Below are positions 11,853 through 23,446 of a DNA stretch of 64,000 nt, in pieces. Location of the stretch: assembly GCF_004379255.2 (NCBI RefSeq), contig NC_056049.1, forward strand, positions 5,890,001-5,954,000. The letters run 5' to 3'. The notes under the pieces were generated by a model, which worked only from the letters and a program-made list of their open reading frames with translations, was not told the DNA's origin and searched no databases. Made by a program: the position numbers and the translations under genes. Origin of the DNA: Salvia splendens. Its lineage: Eukaryota > Streptophyta > Magnoliopsida > Lamiales > Lamiaceae. How positions within the stretch are numbered: the stretch's first letter is position 1; the number at the start of each line of letters is the position of its first letter.

Positions 11853-12636
11853 CTAAACTCATAGTATTTCATTGTTCAGTATCAATTTTTCGAGTGCAAT
11901 GTAAAATTCATGGTACCGTTACCATACTACCTTCCTAATACTATGCCATGTATAAAATGAAATTGAAAATCAAATTAAAAAATAATTAAAATATACGCAA
12001 CGACATTTTATGAGGCGTGTAGAAGTTTGACTCATAAGAAGATATCATAAGAAGAGAGCCCTAAAAATTGCAAGGCAATATGATGAATATTTACGAATAA
12101 CATTATGATATTTGTAATAAATATGGATGCACTAAAAGACAGAGAAAAGAGAGGACCATGAAATTAAAGTATTGTTAGATATGCTCGGATAGTGGGGTGC
12201 CGCCTCCTAAATAATATTGTCTTCTTTTTTATTTATGTCTTGTTAAATGTGATTAATATTTGGTACCATATACTATTATTATATGAAAGTTGTTGTTACA
12301 TATGAATGATGGAAGCAATAAATAAAAGAATTTAATTCTCCATTTCTGTTCTTCCTATTTTTAGCAAATTAGTTGAAGAATTTTTAGCTTATGCGGCAGT
12401 TTTGGAAGTTTGAGGCTGTTGTAATTCACTTAATTATATGATGGCATCAACATGTATGTACAGCTTGCTTCATAGTAATTCTCGTGTAAACTTATATGGA
12501 AAATCAATAGAAATTTTAATATATTAGGTTAAATGCATCTGAATTTTTAAATTCTACTTATAACTTTTGTACATTTTTTTCTACAATGATGTTGCATGTT
12601 GGATTTACTATTTTTTTTCTTTATTAGTTGATACAA

Positions 12637-12670
12637 TTTTATTTTATTTTATTTTATTTTATTTTATTTT
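12637..12670. repeat. (ATTTT)n microsatellite
   Basis: About seven tandem ATTTT units. Confidence 0.9.
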
Positions 12671-12787
12671 GATATTGGGTTTTCCCATAGATTGACATGC
12701 CTGTATATCCAACCGTCGGTTGGTGTATAGTTACAAAACTCTTTAATGATGCAACCACAAACGTCGAATTGGCGGTGGTTGTGGACT

Positions 12788-12871
12788 TGTGGTGGTGGTG
12801 GTCGTCGTAGTGGTGGTGGTAGCAGTAGTAGTAGTGCAGTAGCAGCAGCAGTAGTAATAGTAGTAGTAGAG
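12788..12871. repeat. Trinucleotide repeat (GTG/GTA/GCA)n
   Basis: Interrupted GTG, GTA and GCA triplets over about 84 bases. An open frame on the minus strand across it is a by-product of the repeat. Confidence 0.85.
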
Positions 12872-14442
12872 TACACTATATAAATGGTACCTGATCTTTA
12901 CGTTATATCATTTTTAGTACATATAAATTACATTTTTTGTACCTGATGCAATTTTCACCCAAAATGTCCTCTAAACAAATACATTTTCCCACTTATGTAC
13001 CTATATATCTTTGTTTTATATCGTTTTTAGTACCTATAATAATGCAAGTCCAATCAATTCTACTTTATTTCTAATGAGAAAATTCAATCAAACCTAAATT
13101 CAACAAAATTTAAAATCGTTTCAAGAAAGTTACTTAATTTGACTCTTGGGCTATCATTTGGTTTGTAAACTTATTTATTCTAAGATATTGAGAAATTATA
13201 GTTAAGGAACCAAGTTACACGAAAGATAAAATCATGAACTTATGACTATGTGCACCCTTTTCCCTTCAAGTTAAAATAGCCAAAGAATTAAACAAGTTGT
13301 ATCTGTGAAAACTATATAAATTTCAGAAAAAGGAGTTGTACAACCTCAACTTTTCAAATTTCATTCTGAAAAAAGCTAAACACTTACTTGCATTTTCACT
13401 AACAATAATTTTACAGTCCAATCAAGACAATATTTACCCTATCGGATAATTTATGTCTCACGGTGAAATCAATCACTAGTGTTATTAATTACTAACTTAT
13501 CCAAATGTTAGATTTAGCCATTTTTTAAATTAAATGAACTAGTTTATTGGGTAAAATTTTTTATGCATGATGTGACATAGAAAAAAATATTAAAAAAAAA
13601 TTCTTCCAATATTTAAAATACCAAATTTAGCCTATAGATCCCAAATATATAAATCCTGTCTCCGTCGCTGATATGAACCACTATCGTTATTTAACTTTTC
13701 CAGATAAGCAGCATTTATGGGTTATATTTATTTGTACAACCCATATCTCTATAGACCAAAATAAACAACCAAATTTTGTACAACCAAAATAAAATTAGAT
13801 TAGTAATTTTGATGTATTAATTATATATTAAAATAATAAATATAGTAAGTGGATAAGTTAAAAACTTTATAAATCTTCGGCCTCATTTTCATTTTTTATT
13901 TTTATATTTGAATTATCTCTCTATTGTTTTTTAAATTTGAATTAAAGTACGCAATAATTACATTTTATGTTTCAAAAAAGAAAAAAAAAATTATACCCAA
14001 ATCTTTAATATATGACCATATTATTAATTATTATGCATGTTACATGTACTATATATGTATCTATATATTTTAAGTAAATGCATGCATACACGATTTTTTC
14101 TCAAATAAACTAAATTTTAGTTGTATAAAATTTGGTAACGTAGATCTATTGTTTACTTAAACAATAAATCTATGTGACCAAATTTATGTGACGAAGATCA
14201 AAACCCTATTGTACAATATTTATTTGTCTAACTGTAAATTTATGGTATTTTAATTACTTAAATTATTGATTTGTTTTTATTTTAAGAGTGAACTACCCAA
14301 TAGTCCCTGATTTTTTCAAAAAATACATTAATGGTCCGTAAAAAAAATTTATAGTATTTTTGGTACAATAAGACTAAAGTAACCCTAGGCACCAAAAGTA
14401 TAAATTTTTAATGTTTGATGGCATTTGAGACTTTAAATACTA

Positions 14443-14691
14443 CTCCCTCTGTCCCTAATAATTCGTCACCATTTTACTGGCACGGGTTTTAAGAAATTTA
14501 ATAGAAAGTGAGTTGAAAAAGTGGTGACATGTGAGTGCTATTTTTATATATTAGTTTTATAATAAAATGTAAGTGTGAATGAGTTAGTGGAATGTAAGGT
14601 CCACTATCAAAAATGATAAAAGTGAAAGATGACAAATTTTTAAGGACGGACGGAATGGAAATAGGTAACAAATTTTCAGGGACGGAGGGAG
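14443..14691. mobile_element. Stowaway MITE nested in the MULE
   Basis: Starts CTCCCTCTGTCCC after TA and ends GGGACGGAGGGAG before TA. The right end carries a second, inner copy of the terminal unit (GGACGGACGGAATGG), a family trait also seen at 23383-23444. Confidence 0.88.
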
Positions 14692-14816
14692 TAATATATT
14701 ATTTTTGTATTTTTAATTACTTCTTCAATTGCTCCTAGCTAGTATACTATTTTTATTTTTTTATTCACTTCAAATATTTTATTGTCATTATCAGTTTAAA
14801 AATAAATACAACCTTA

Positions 14817-15617
14817 GAGCATCCACAATGGTGAGCTTGTGCTCACCGTCCGTCCGTGCCGCTGGCAAGGACACGCCCCGCCGCCGCTGCGCTCTTGCCG
14901 CTGGCACGGACGTGCTCTTAGCTAAGAGCACGGCCGTGCCAGCGGCAAGAGCACGGGGAGGCGACGTGGCATGCTCTAATTGGCCCGTTGATTTATCATT
15001 TTTTATTATTTTTTTTAAGATCGAAAAAATCTGAAAATTTCAAAATTAATAAAAAAAATATTTTCCCACTTCCTCATAAAATATATCCATTTTTTCCACA
15101 CTTTTAATTTATTTTTTTTTCATTATTTTTACCCCAAAATTCACACTTTCATCTATAAATACTCTCATTTCAAACACAAAAAATGACACTATACCAAACA
15201 ACTCTCTCACTCTCAAATTTTAGGATTTTAATTATGTAATTTTAAATTTTTAGGAGTCTAATTATGTAATTTTTATTTTTTAGGAGTTTAATTATGCAAT
15301 TTTTATTATTTTTATAATTTGTAATATTATTCGGCAACGAGTAGTGGTTTTTTAATTTTTAGGATTTTAATTATGTAATTTTTAATTTTAGGCTTTTAAT
15401 TATGTCTTTTTAAATTTATTTGTAATGTTATTTCTGTTTTTTTAATGAATTTTCATATTATGGAAATGTTTTTGTTTAATTGAATTTTAAATTGAATTGT
15501 GCTCGTCCTTGCAGAAGAACACAGCTGTGCGTGTTGTGCTCTTGCCAGAGAGCAGACAAAAAAAGTAGGGTCGGGCCCACAACCGTGCCGCTGGCAAGAG
15601 CACGGTTGTGGATGCTC
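14817..15617. mobile_element. PIF/Harbinger MITE nested in the MULE, 'GCTCTTGCC-word' lineage
   Basis: TTA duplications at 14814-14816 and 15618-15620. Ends GAGCATCCACAATGG and, inverted, GAGCATCCACAACCG. Subterminal words GCCGCTGGCAAG and CTCTTGCC recur on both sides in both orientations. A TATAAATA motif near 15152-15159 sits where transposase promoters lie in the longer relatives, but no transposase frame remains. Confidence 0.85.
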
Positions 15618-16641
15618 TTAAAATAGTTTAATTATACTTTATTTAATTTTAAAATTAACTATTATTTATTATAAAACTCATTCTATATGAGGATAAAAAT
15701 TAATCTAATAGTAACTTTTTTTAATAAAAATATTAAAGTGAATTATAAAAAAAATATGCATGTAATTTATTTTCACTTAAAAAGTTTAATTAATTTTTTT
15801 TAATTTGAGAAGAAAAAATATTATAGTGAACTATAGTAAATTTTTTATTTAAAAAAATGTTACTTAAATAATTAAATGTTATACTATACTTAAGTGAAAA
15901 ATAAATATTTTAGTTACGTTAATTAAAATATACTCGTATAGTGAGAAAATATTTTTAAAGTATAAAAAATAAAATCTAAGTGGATTATATCAACCGTAAA
16001 TTAAAGCGAACTATTGCAAATATTTTTAATAAAAATATTAAAGTAAACTAAAGTAACTTTTTTTTATTATAAAGCTCAATCTATAAGTTATTCAAGTAAG
16101 TATTGAAAAATTGAAGTGAATTATAATTCAAAAAAAATGTTTTAAGTATATTATAAAAATATAAAATCAACTAGTACAAAAAAGGTAAAAAAATTTAGCC
16201 CAAAAATGTACTTTTATATATGTCCAAAAAAAATTACAAGAATGAAGAGATACAAAAATGTGATTTTCAAAGACCAAAAATACCCTCCATGACATTTAGG
16301 GAATTTTTCAAATGTAGAGGGGAGGTGTATAAAAGACCAACATGTACCAAAAATGTGATTTTAGGGACCAAAAATGCTATAAAACCTTTTATGGATCATT
16401 GGTGCATTTTTCGACAATATCATGTACAATTAGGGTAGTTCACTCTTATTTTAATTAAGATTTTGACATTAATACGACTCGTTGAATTGTTTACGTCTGT
16501 CCCATAATATATAATTATAGAGTCATACCTAAAATGGATGGGGTATCATGGAACCCCCATGTCGCAACGTGGGTCCCCCCTTGTTCATATATCTTATACA
16601 TTTTTTTACACATTCTTTACAAAATGGTCAAAATATCAATA

Positions 16642-16894
16642 CCCCCTCCGCCCCTGATTAATTGTCACTCTTTTTCATTTCAGTCTGTCTCTCAATAATT
16701 GTCACACTTCATTTTTACCATAAATAGTAAGTAGGTCTCACAATCCACTAACTCACTTCACCCACATTTTATTATAAAACCAATATGAAAAAGTTGGTCC
16801 CACATTCCACTAACTTTTTCAACCAACTTTTCTTTACATTTCTTAAAATCCGTGTCTGGTCAAAGAGTGATAATTTATCGGGGACAGAGGGGGG
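16642..16894. mobile_element. Stowaway MITE
   Basis: Starts CCCCCTCCGCCCC after TA (16640-16641) and ends GGGACAGAGGGGGG before TA (16895-16896). It is related inside to the copy at 17185-17398 (ATAATTGTCAC segments). Confidence 0.85.
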
Positions 16895-17184
16895 TATAAT
16901 AGTAAAAAAGTAGATATAAACACACTCAATAATAGAAGAAATACTATTAAAATCATACAAAACTATCTTCTAAAATCATGCAAAATCCAAGTACGTTACT
17001 GATATACAAATTTATATAAAGAAATCATGGATATAAGGTTCCATATTATACACAATTTCATCCAAATACATATAAATGGGATAATAATTGACTATTTTTA
17101 AAAATTGTGTGATTGACCAGAATTTGATTAAACGTCGTAATTTTTCTGACAATCTCCCCAAATATTGTACTCCTATGTCCTATA

Positions 17185-17398
17185 CTCCCTCCGTCCCATA
17201 ATAATTGTCACTCTTATTGTGGGCACGAATTTTGAGAAATGTAAAGAAAAGTTGGTTGAAAAAGTTAGTGGAACGTGAAACCCATTTTTTATATTGGTTT
17301 TTTAATAAAATGTGAGTGAAGTAAGTAAGTGGAATGTGGAAACTACTTACCATTTATGGTAAAAATAAAGTGTGACAATTATTGTGGGACGGATGAAG
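17185..17398. mobile_element. Stowaway MITE
   Basis: Starts CTCCCTCCGTCCC after TA (17183-17184) and ends GGGACGGATGAAG before TA (17399-17400). Inverted terminal segments continue inward for more than 30 bp (ATAATTGTCAC / GTGACAATTAT). Confidence 0.88.
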
Positions 17399-17777
17399 TA
17401 TTTTTTTTATGGATATCCAATATGAATTGTTACTGTTAGTACTTTCTGTGGATGAATGAAGCGTCAAATTTTTTGGCCAAATAATAAAATACTTTAATTT
17501 ACAAATATTTTTTTAAAAAAAGGATGGTTTCATCCGGATCTATATTACCAGGCTAAAATTTTAATATTGTCAAAATCTTACGGTAATTTTCAGTATAGTC
17601 GACACATCTCAAGATTACATGTTATTTTTCCACCTCATGTAATAGCTTAGTAATTCCACTTTAATTAGGGGTTATTGTGTCATCTCTATGATGAAGTATT
17701 TAATTATTTTATACAACACTCCCATAAAAAGAATATACCAAAATGCATGCCTCTTTCAGTAACCGCACCTCGATCAA

Positions 17778-17815
17778 TCTATCTCAGCCTTTTAGCTAAA
17801 GTGAGTGTCGATATT
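17778..17815 (+). ncRNA. U2 snRNA-like 5' fragment (probable retropseudogene)
   Basis: TCTCAGCCTTTTAGCTAA at about 17782-17799 matches the 5' end of U2 snRNA (TCTCGGCCTTTTGGCTAA) except for two G-to-A changes, and AGTGT follows as in U2. The match fades after about 35 bases, and an A-rich tract begins at about 17828. No upstream snRNA promoter elements are visible. The rest of 17401-17984 holds nothing I recognise. Confidence 0.35.
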
Positions 17816-18151
17816 ACTTTCGAGTTCAAAAATAAAAAATACTAAAAAATAAAAAAGTAAAAGAGAAAAAATGATATTAGTAGTAGTAGTACTTTTTATG
17901 GGCACTCAAAACGGTCCTAATATTAGTACGTGTGCGGCTTCTCATCATAGATAATCAATTAGTGCAATTTGAAGAATTGTTAAGTACTCCCTCCGTCCCC
18001 AATTAGGAGTCACTCTTTGACCGGGCACGAGTTTTGAGGAAATGTTTAAATGTGTGGTGTAATAAATGGAGTTAGGTAGTGGAATGTGGGACCTCTTTGA
18101 CTTTTAGGGTATTTTTAATGTCCAAATATAATAAGTAGGAAGAGTGACTCT

Positions 18152-18680
18152 TGTTGAGAAAACCGGGTAATTTTCTCTCAAATAGTGAAATGAACCGATT
18201 CAGTAATTTTAGAGTTAACCCAATGGGGTCTACTCGATAAAATTACTTCTCCAAATAAATTCTTTGGAAAGACTGGCGAGGACACTGTCCCTCTTAAATA
18301 CCAGATTCCAAACAGAATTTATCAGTCGGTGTATTTATCACAATATAAAAACACCCAAAAGAACCGTACAAAACACTACTACCAAACCCGCAAATAATAT
18401 TGAATACAATATCCCAACAGAAAATAAAGCCAGAAATAAATGCGGAACAAAATAAATAATAAAGAAAGAACACACCCGAAACTTTGATAACGGAGTTCGG
18501 CCAAATTGCCTACGTCTCCGAGCACCCTCTGCAGAGCCCGCTTATATATAGACGGAGAAAAGAATACAAATTTGGGATACTTTACAAATGAGGGAGGAGT
18601 GCTCCTTTTATAGGTAGCTACTCCCCCCCAACTATTGCTAACCCACTGATGTGGGATTGAAATTGTGGCAAATTTCAACA
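18152..18680 (-). repeat. 3' LTR of the Copia element
   Basis: 529 bp, matching 22855-23383 with one A/G difference (near 18560) and one T/C difference (near 18647). Read on the minus strand it starts TGTTGAAATTTG and contains a CTATAAAAGG promoter-like box. Confidence 0.95.
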
Positions 18681-18693
18681 AATCTCCACCTTG
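18681..18693 (-). other. Polypurine tract of the Copia element
   Basis: On the minus strand, AAGGTGGAGATT directly precedes the 3' LTR, the usual plant Copia plus-strand primer. Confidence 0.85.
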
Positions 18694-18770
18694 ACAAAAT
18701 TTCAAATCCCACCGAACACGAATCTTCTCCACCAAAATAAATGACTCACGGTACTTTCATATTGGCGCAG

Positions 18771-21700
18771 TCAAGCGCCAGCTCCAAATCGCAGAATATT
18801 AACCAAGTCCAAACAATGTTCAAACTTGGTTCTCGTCACCACCTTAGTCAACATATCTGCAGGATTCTCCAAAGTCGGAACCTTTCGGATGACAATTTCC
18901 TCTTCTTCGAGAATTTCCCGCACAAAATGATAGCGAACATCAATGTGCTTCGTCCTTGCATGAAAGACCTGATTCTTTGCTAAATGAATAGCACTCTGGC
19001 TGTCAGAATATACTTCAAGTTGTTTCTGACCAACACCCAATTCTTTCAGCAACCCATGAAGCCAAATCGCCTCCTTCACAGCTTCAGTAATGGCCATGTA
19101 CTCTGCCTCTGTCGTAGACAAAGCCACCGTTGACTGCAAGGTAGACTTCCAACTAACTGTCGCACTCGCTAAAGTGAACAAATAGCCCGTAGTAGATCTT
19201 CGCTTATCCAAATCACCAGCATAGTCGGAATCACAATATCCAACTGCAAAATGACCAAGTGATTTATCCTGCTCAAACAACAAACCAATGTCTACAGTAT
19301 CTTTGATATACCACAGAATCCATTTCACAGCTTGCCAATGACCCTTTCCTGGATCATGCATGTATCTGCTCACAGTACCAACTGCCTATGAAATGTCTGG
19401 CCATGTACACACCATTGCATACATCAAGCTTCCAACTGCGTTAGCATAGGGAACCTTCGCCATATATTCTCGCTCATCTTCCGTATTTAGAGATAACTGA
19501 GAACTAAGTTTCAAATGAGGAGCAAGTGGGGTACTTACAGGTTTGGAATCATCATTTATACCAAAACGTTGTAGTACTTTGGTCAAATACTGCTTCTGTG
19601 TCAGCCAAAGCTTGCCTCCTTCTCTATCTCTTTTTATCTCCATGCCGAGAATCTTCTTGGCTTCCCCCAAATCCTTCATCTCGAACTCTTTACTCAATTG
19701 AGCCTTCAATTTCTCTACTTCAACTTGGCTCTTTGATGCTATCAGCATATCATCAACGTATAAGAGTAGGTAGATGTAGGAACCATCTTGAAGTCTGCGC
19801 AAATACACACAGTGGTCGTATTTGCTTCTTGTGTACATCTGATCCTTCATAAACTTGTCAAACCGTTTGTACTACTGTTTTGAAGACTGCTTCAATCCGT
19901 ACAACGATTTGTTCAACTTGCAAACCCAATTTTCTTTACCAGCAACCTTGAATCCCTCCGGTTGGGTCATATAGATTTCCTCCTTCAGATCACCGTGTAA
20001 AAACGCGGTCTTCACATCAAGTTGAGCTAGCTCCAAATTCAACTGCGCTACCAAAGCCAACAAAATTCTAATGGAGGAATGTTTAACAACAGGAAAAAAT
20101 ACCTCATTGTAATCAATTCCCTCCTTCTGGGCGTAGCCTTTAGCTACCAATCTTGCTTTGTAGCGAACATCATCTCTGTCAGGAAATCCATCTTTCTTTG
20201 CAAAAACCCATTTACATCCAATTGCCTTCCTGCCTTTCGGCAATAGCATCAACTTCCACGTCTTGTTCTTCTGAAGAGATTGCATCTCTTCTTCCAAAGC
20301 ACCTTTCCAACCATCGCTTTCTGAACTTTCAATAGCTTTCGAAAAGATACATGGAACATCATCAACAACTGGAAGCGCATATGCTACCATATCCGCAAAT
20401 CGAGCAGGTTTCTTATTTTCCCGCCTCGTTCGCCTGACTGCAATTGGCTCTGATTGCTGCGAAGGTTCTTGGGATGGAACCTCTTCATCATCTGACTCTT
20501 CTTCTTCCGTAGGAGAGTCATTTGTGGTGTTCGTAGTTGGGATCACAACTGCTTCTTCGAACTCCACCTGCTTCGGTGTATACTCCACTTGCTGCGAAGT
20601 ATCACTACTATTTGGATTTACCTTATTCAACATGGAAGATTCATCAAAGGTAACATTCCTACTTACAATCGTCTTCTTAGACTCCAAACACCATAACCGA
20701 TATCCTTTAACACCAGCACTGAAACCCATAAACAAAGCCTTCTTTGCACGTGGATCCAACTTTGATTCATTCACATGATAATATGCAATAGAACCAAAAA
20801 TATGCAAAGAATCATAATCAGTTGCAGGTTTACCGGACCATACCTCTAAAGGAGTCTTGCCATCAATGGCAGAACATGGCAAACGATTGACAATGTGTTG
20901 AGCGTATGTGATGGCCTCAGCCCAAAATTTTCTGTCTAGCCCAGCCTTAGACAGCATACAACGAACTTTCTCCACTAGTGTTCGATTCATACGCTCTGAC
21001 ACTCCATTCTGCTGTGGTGTATTTCTCACTGTGAAGTGCCGAACTATGCCACACTCTTGGCATACATCTTGGAAAGGATCACTCTTGTATTCTCCACCGT
21101 TGTCAGATCGGAGAACCTTGATCTTCCTCCCCATCTGATTTTCAACTTGAGCTTTCCATTTCAGAAAAATCCCAAGGACTTCATTTTTGCTCTTCATAGT
21201 GTACACCCAAACTCTCCTGGAAAAATCATCAACAAAAGTGACAAAATAGTGTCTACCTCCAAGTGACGGAGTCTTGGCAGGTCTCCACACATCTGAGTGC
21301 ACGTAATCCAGAATTCCCTTCGTATTATGGATTGCAGTGCCAAATTTCACTCTTCGTTGTTTTCCCAGAACACAATGCTCGCAAATCTCTAATTTGCAAG
21401 ACTTCGTACCTTTCAATAATCCTTGCTTGGCGAGAATTTGCAATGATCTCTCACCAGCATGTCCCAATCGCAAATGCCAAAGCTTCGTCGCCTCTGCATC
21501 CTTCTTATTACTCGAAGTTGCAGTTGCTACTGTCCCAACAACTGTACTACCTTGATAGTAATACAAATTGTTCTTCCTTAAGCCTTTCAACATCACCAAT
21601 GCTCCTGAAGTTGCTTTAAGAATTCCATCTCGCATCATCACAACTAGGCCTTTAGATTCTAAGGCCCCCAATGAGATGAGATTCTTCTTCAACTGGGGCA

Positions 21701-22781
21701 CGTACCGCACATCCTTCAAAATTCTGGTGGATCCATCCTGATTCCGTAGCTTGATTGAGCCTATCCCGGCTGTCTTACATGGACTGTCGTTTCCCATGTA
21801 AACAAGTCCGCCATTGAGTTCTTCGAAATCAAAGAACCACTCCCTGATGGGACACATATGATAGGTGCAACCTGAATCCAATATCCACTCGTCTAGATGC
21901 GATGTTGAAGGTGAAACTGTCAAAGAACAATCTGACTCAGCATCATTTTTGCATTCAACAACATTTGCATCTTGCGGAGCCTTTTCTTTCTTCTTCAACT
22001 TTGGGCAGTCTTTCTTCCAATGTCCTTTCTCATAACAGAAAGCACACTCATCTTTGGCAACTCGCCTTTTCGATTTGGACCTTCCTCTTCTCTCCTTTGA
22101 TCGGCCTTGTTGACGACCTCTTGCAACTAATGCTTCATTTGTAACTGCTTTGCCTTTCATTTTATCTGCCTTTCGCAATTCATGACTATACAAAGCAGAA
22201 CATACAGTATCTAAAGACACATTCTCTTTACCGTAGAGTAATGTGGTCTCCAGATGTTCAAATTCATCAGGTAGAGACGACAACAACATCAATGCCAGAT
22301 CCTCATCCTCAAATTTCACATCTAAATTTAGCAGGTCTGCTACTAATTGGTTAAACAAAGTAATGTGTTCATTCATAGTGGTACCTGGTCGGTATTCAAA
22401 TCGGAACAACCTTTTCTTCATAAGGAGCTTATTCTGACCACTCTTCTTCAGAAATTTGTCCTCCAGTGTCTTCCACAATCTATGTGCAGAAGTCTCATTC
22501 TTGACAGCATACTTCTGCTCCCTGGATAGACACGACCGAATTGTTCCACAAGCTAACCGATTTATGGTACTCCAATCTTTATCATCTATATCTTCTGGTT
22601 TCTTTTCTTCAATGGCAATGTCAAGACCTTGCTGGAAAAGAGAGTCTAGAACCTCCCCCTGCCACATACCAAAATGGCCAGTACCGTCAAATATCTCCAC
22701 CGTCAATTTCATATTTGACAGTGGAAACCTCGACCACGATGACGAAGAACTAGCCTTGTTTTCTTGATCATTACCCGCCAT
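18771..22781 (-). pseudogene. Copia Gag-Pol polyprotein with two nonsense codons
   Basis: One frame of 1337 codons from ATG 22781 to the stop at 18773-18771, broken only by TAG at 19874-19872 (where the family has a conserved Trp after the YGLKQ segment of RT) and TAG at 19388-19386 (end of RT). There are no frameshifts. Visible in order: Gag with a zinc knuckle CAFCYEKGHWKKDC; protease ILDSGCTYHM; integrase zinc motif around LWHLRLGH and CEHC; integrase core HSDVW, SDNGGEY and PQQNGVSER; RT LDVKTAFLHGDL and YVDDML; RNase H CDSDYAGD and TEAEYMA. Both stops are explained by single C-to-T or G-to-A changes. It produced the particle and enzymes for retrotransposition in its intact form. Tork/Tnt1-like assignment is by overall resemblance. 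Confidence 0.94.
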
Positions 22782-22839
22782 TACAGACTCAAAATAAAGT
22801 ATTCAATATTACAAACAAATAGAACCAAGGACGAACCTT

Positions 22840-22852
22840 GGCTCTGATACCA
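22840..22852 (-). other. Primer-binding site of the Copia element
   Basis: TGGTATCAGAGCC on the minus strand, two bases inside the 5' LTR, is complementary to the 3' end of initiator methionine tRNA. Confidence 0.93.
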
Positions 22853-22854
22853 CT

Positions 22855-23383
22855 TGTTGAGAAAACCGGGTAATTTTCTCTCAAATAGTGAAATGAACCG
22901 ATTCAGTAATTTTAGAGTTAACCCAATGGGGTCTACTCGATAAAATTACTTCTCCAAATAAATTCTTTGGAAAGACTGGCGAGGACACTGTCCCTCTTAA
23001 ATACCAGATTCCAAACAGAATTTATCAGTCGGTGTATTTATCACAATATAAAAACACCCAAAAGAACCGTACAAAACACTACTACCAAACCCGCAAATAA
23101 TATTGAATACAATATCCCAACAGAAAATAAAGCCAGAAATAAATGCGGAACAAAATAAATAATAAAGAAAGAACACACCCGAAACTTTGATAACGGAGTT
23201 CGGCCAAATTGCCTACGTCTCCGAGCACCCTCTGCAGAGCCCGCTTATATATAGACGGAGAAGAGAATACAAATTTGGGATACTTTACAAATGAGGGAGG
23301 AGTGCTCCTTTTATAGGTAGCTACTCCCCCCCAACTATTGCTAACCCACCGATGTGGGATTGAAATTGTGGCAAATTTCAACA
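22855..23383 (-). repeat. 5' LTR of the Copia element
   Basis: 529 bp, bounded by TG...CA; see the 3' LTR entry for the two differences. Confidence 0.95.
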
Positions 23384-23446
23384 ACTCTTAATCGGGGACG
23401 GACCGAAATGGAAAAGAATAACTCTTAATCGGGGACGGAGGGAGTA

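Larger units (their letters stand above)
11853..14276. other. Gene-free AT-rich stretch with simple repeats and TE scraps
   Basis: No gene seen. A segment at about 12870-13040 resembles the left interior of the MULE at 42482-43541 (GGTACCTGATCTTTA). At 13655-13673 an AAATCCTG...CGCTG string looks like the right terminus of a Tip100-type hAT, but no matching left end was found. Simple repeats are listed separately. Confidence 0.45.
14286..16445. mobile_element. Mutator-like element (non-autonomous) with two nested MITEs
   Basis: Perfect 9-bp target duplication TTATTTTAA at 14277-14285 and 16446-16454. Ends GAGTGAACTACCC and, inverted, GAGTGAACTACCC. The MULE at 42482-43541 has the same GAGTGAA(C/G)TAC terminus. 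A Stowaway (14443-14691) and a Harbinger (14817-15617) lie inside, leaving about 1.1 kb of its own, very AT-rich DNA with no transposase. Confidence 0.88.
18152..23383 (-). mobile_element. Complete Ty1/Copia LTR retrotransposon, Tnt1/Tork-like, 5232 bp
   Basis: 5-bp target duplication ACTCT at 18147-18151 and 23384-23388. Two 529-bp LTRs bounded by TG...CA differ at two bases. PBS and PPT are in place, and one Gag-Pol frame runs on the minus strand. Domain order (Gag, protease, integrase, RT, RNase H) is that of Copia. The frame has two internal amber codons, so this copy is not autonomous as it stands. It sits inside a Stowaway MITE. Confidence 0.96.
17987..23444. mobile_element. Stowaway MITE split by the Copia element
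   Basis: Left end CTCCCTCCGTCCCC follows TA (17985-17986); right end GGGACGGAGGGAG precedes TA (23445-23446). The two halves become one ordinary MITE of about 220 bp when the Copia element and one ACTCT copy are removed. The right end shows the doubled terminal unit seen in other copies. Confidence 0.9.

Noticed and set aside
12664..12876. 70-codon minus-strand frame rich in Thr, Ala, Leu and Pro
   Set aside because: Made by the trinucleotide repeat at 12788-12871.
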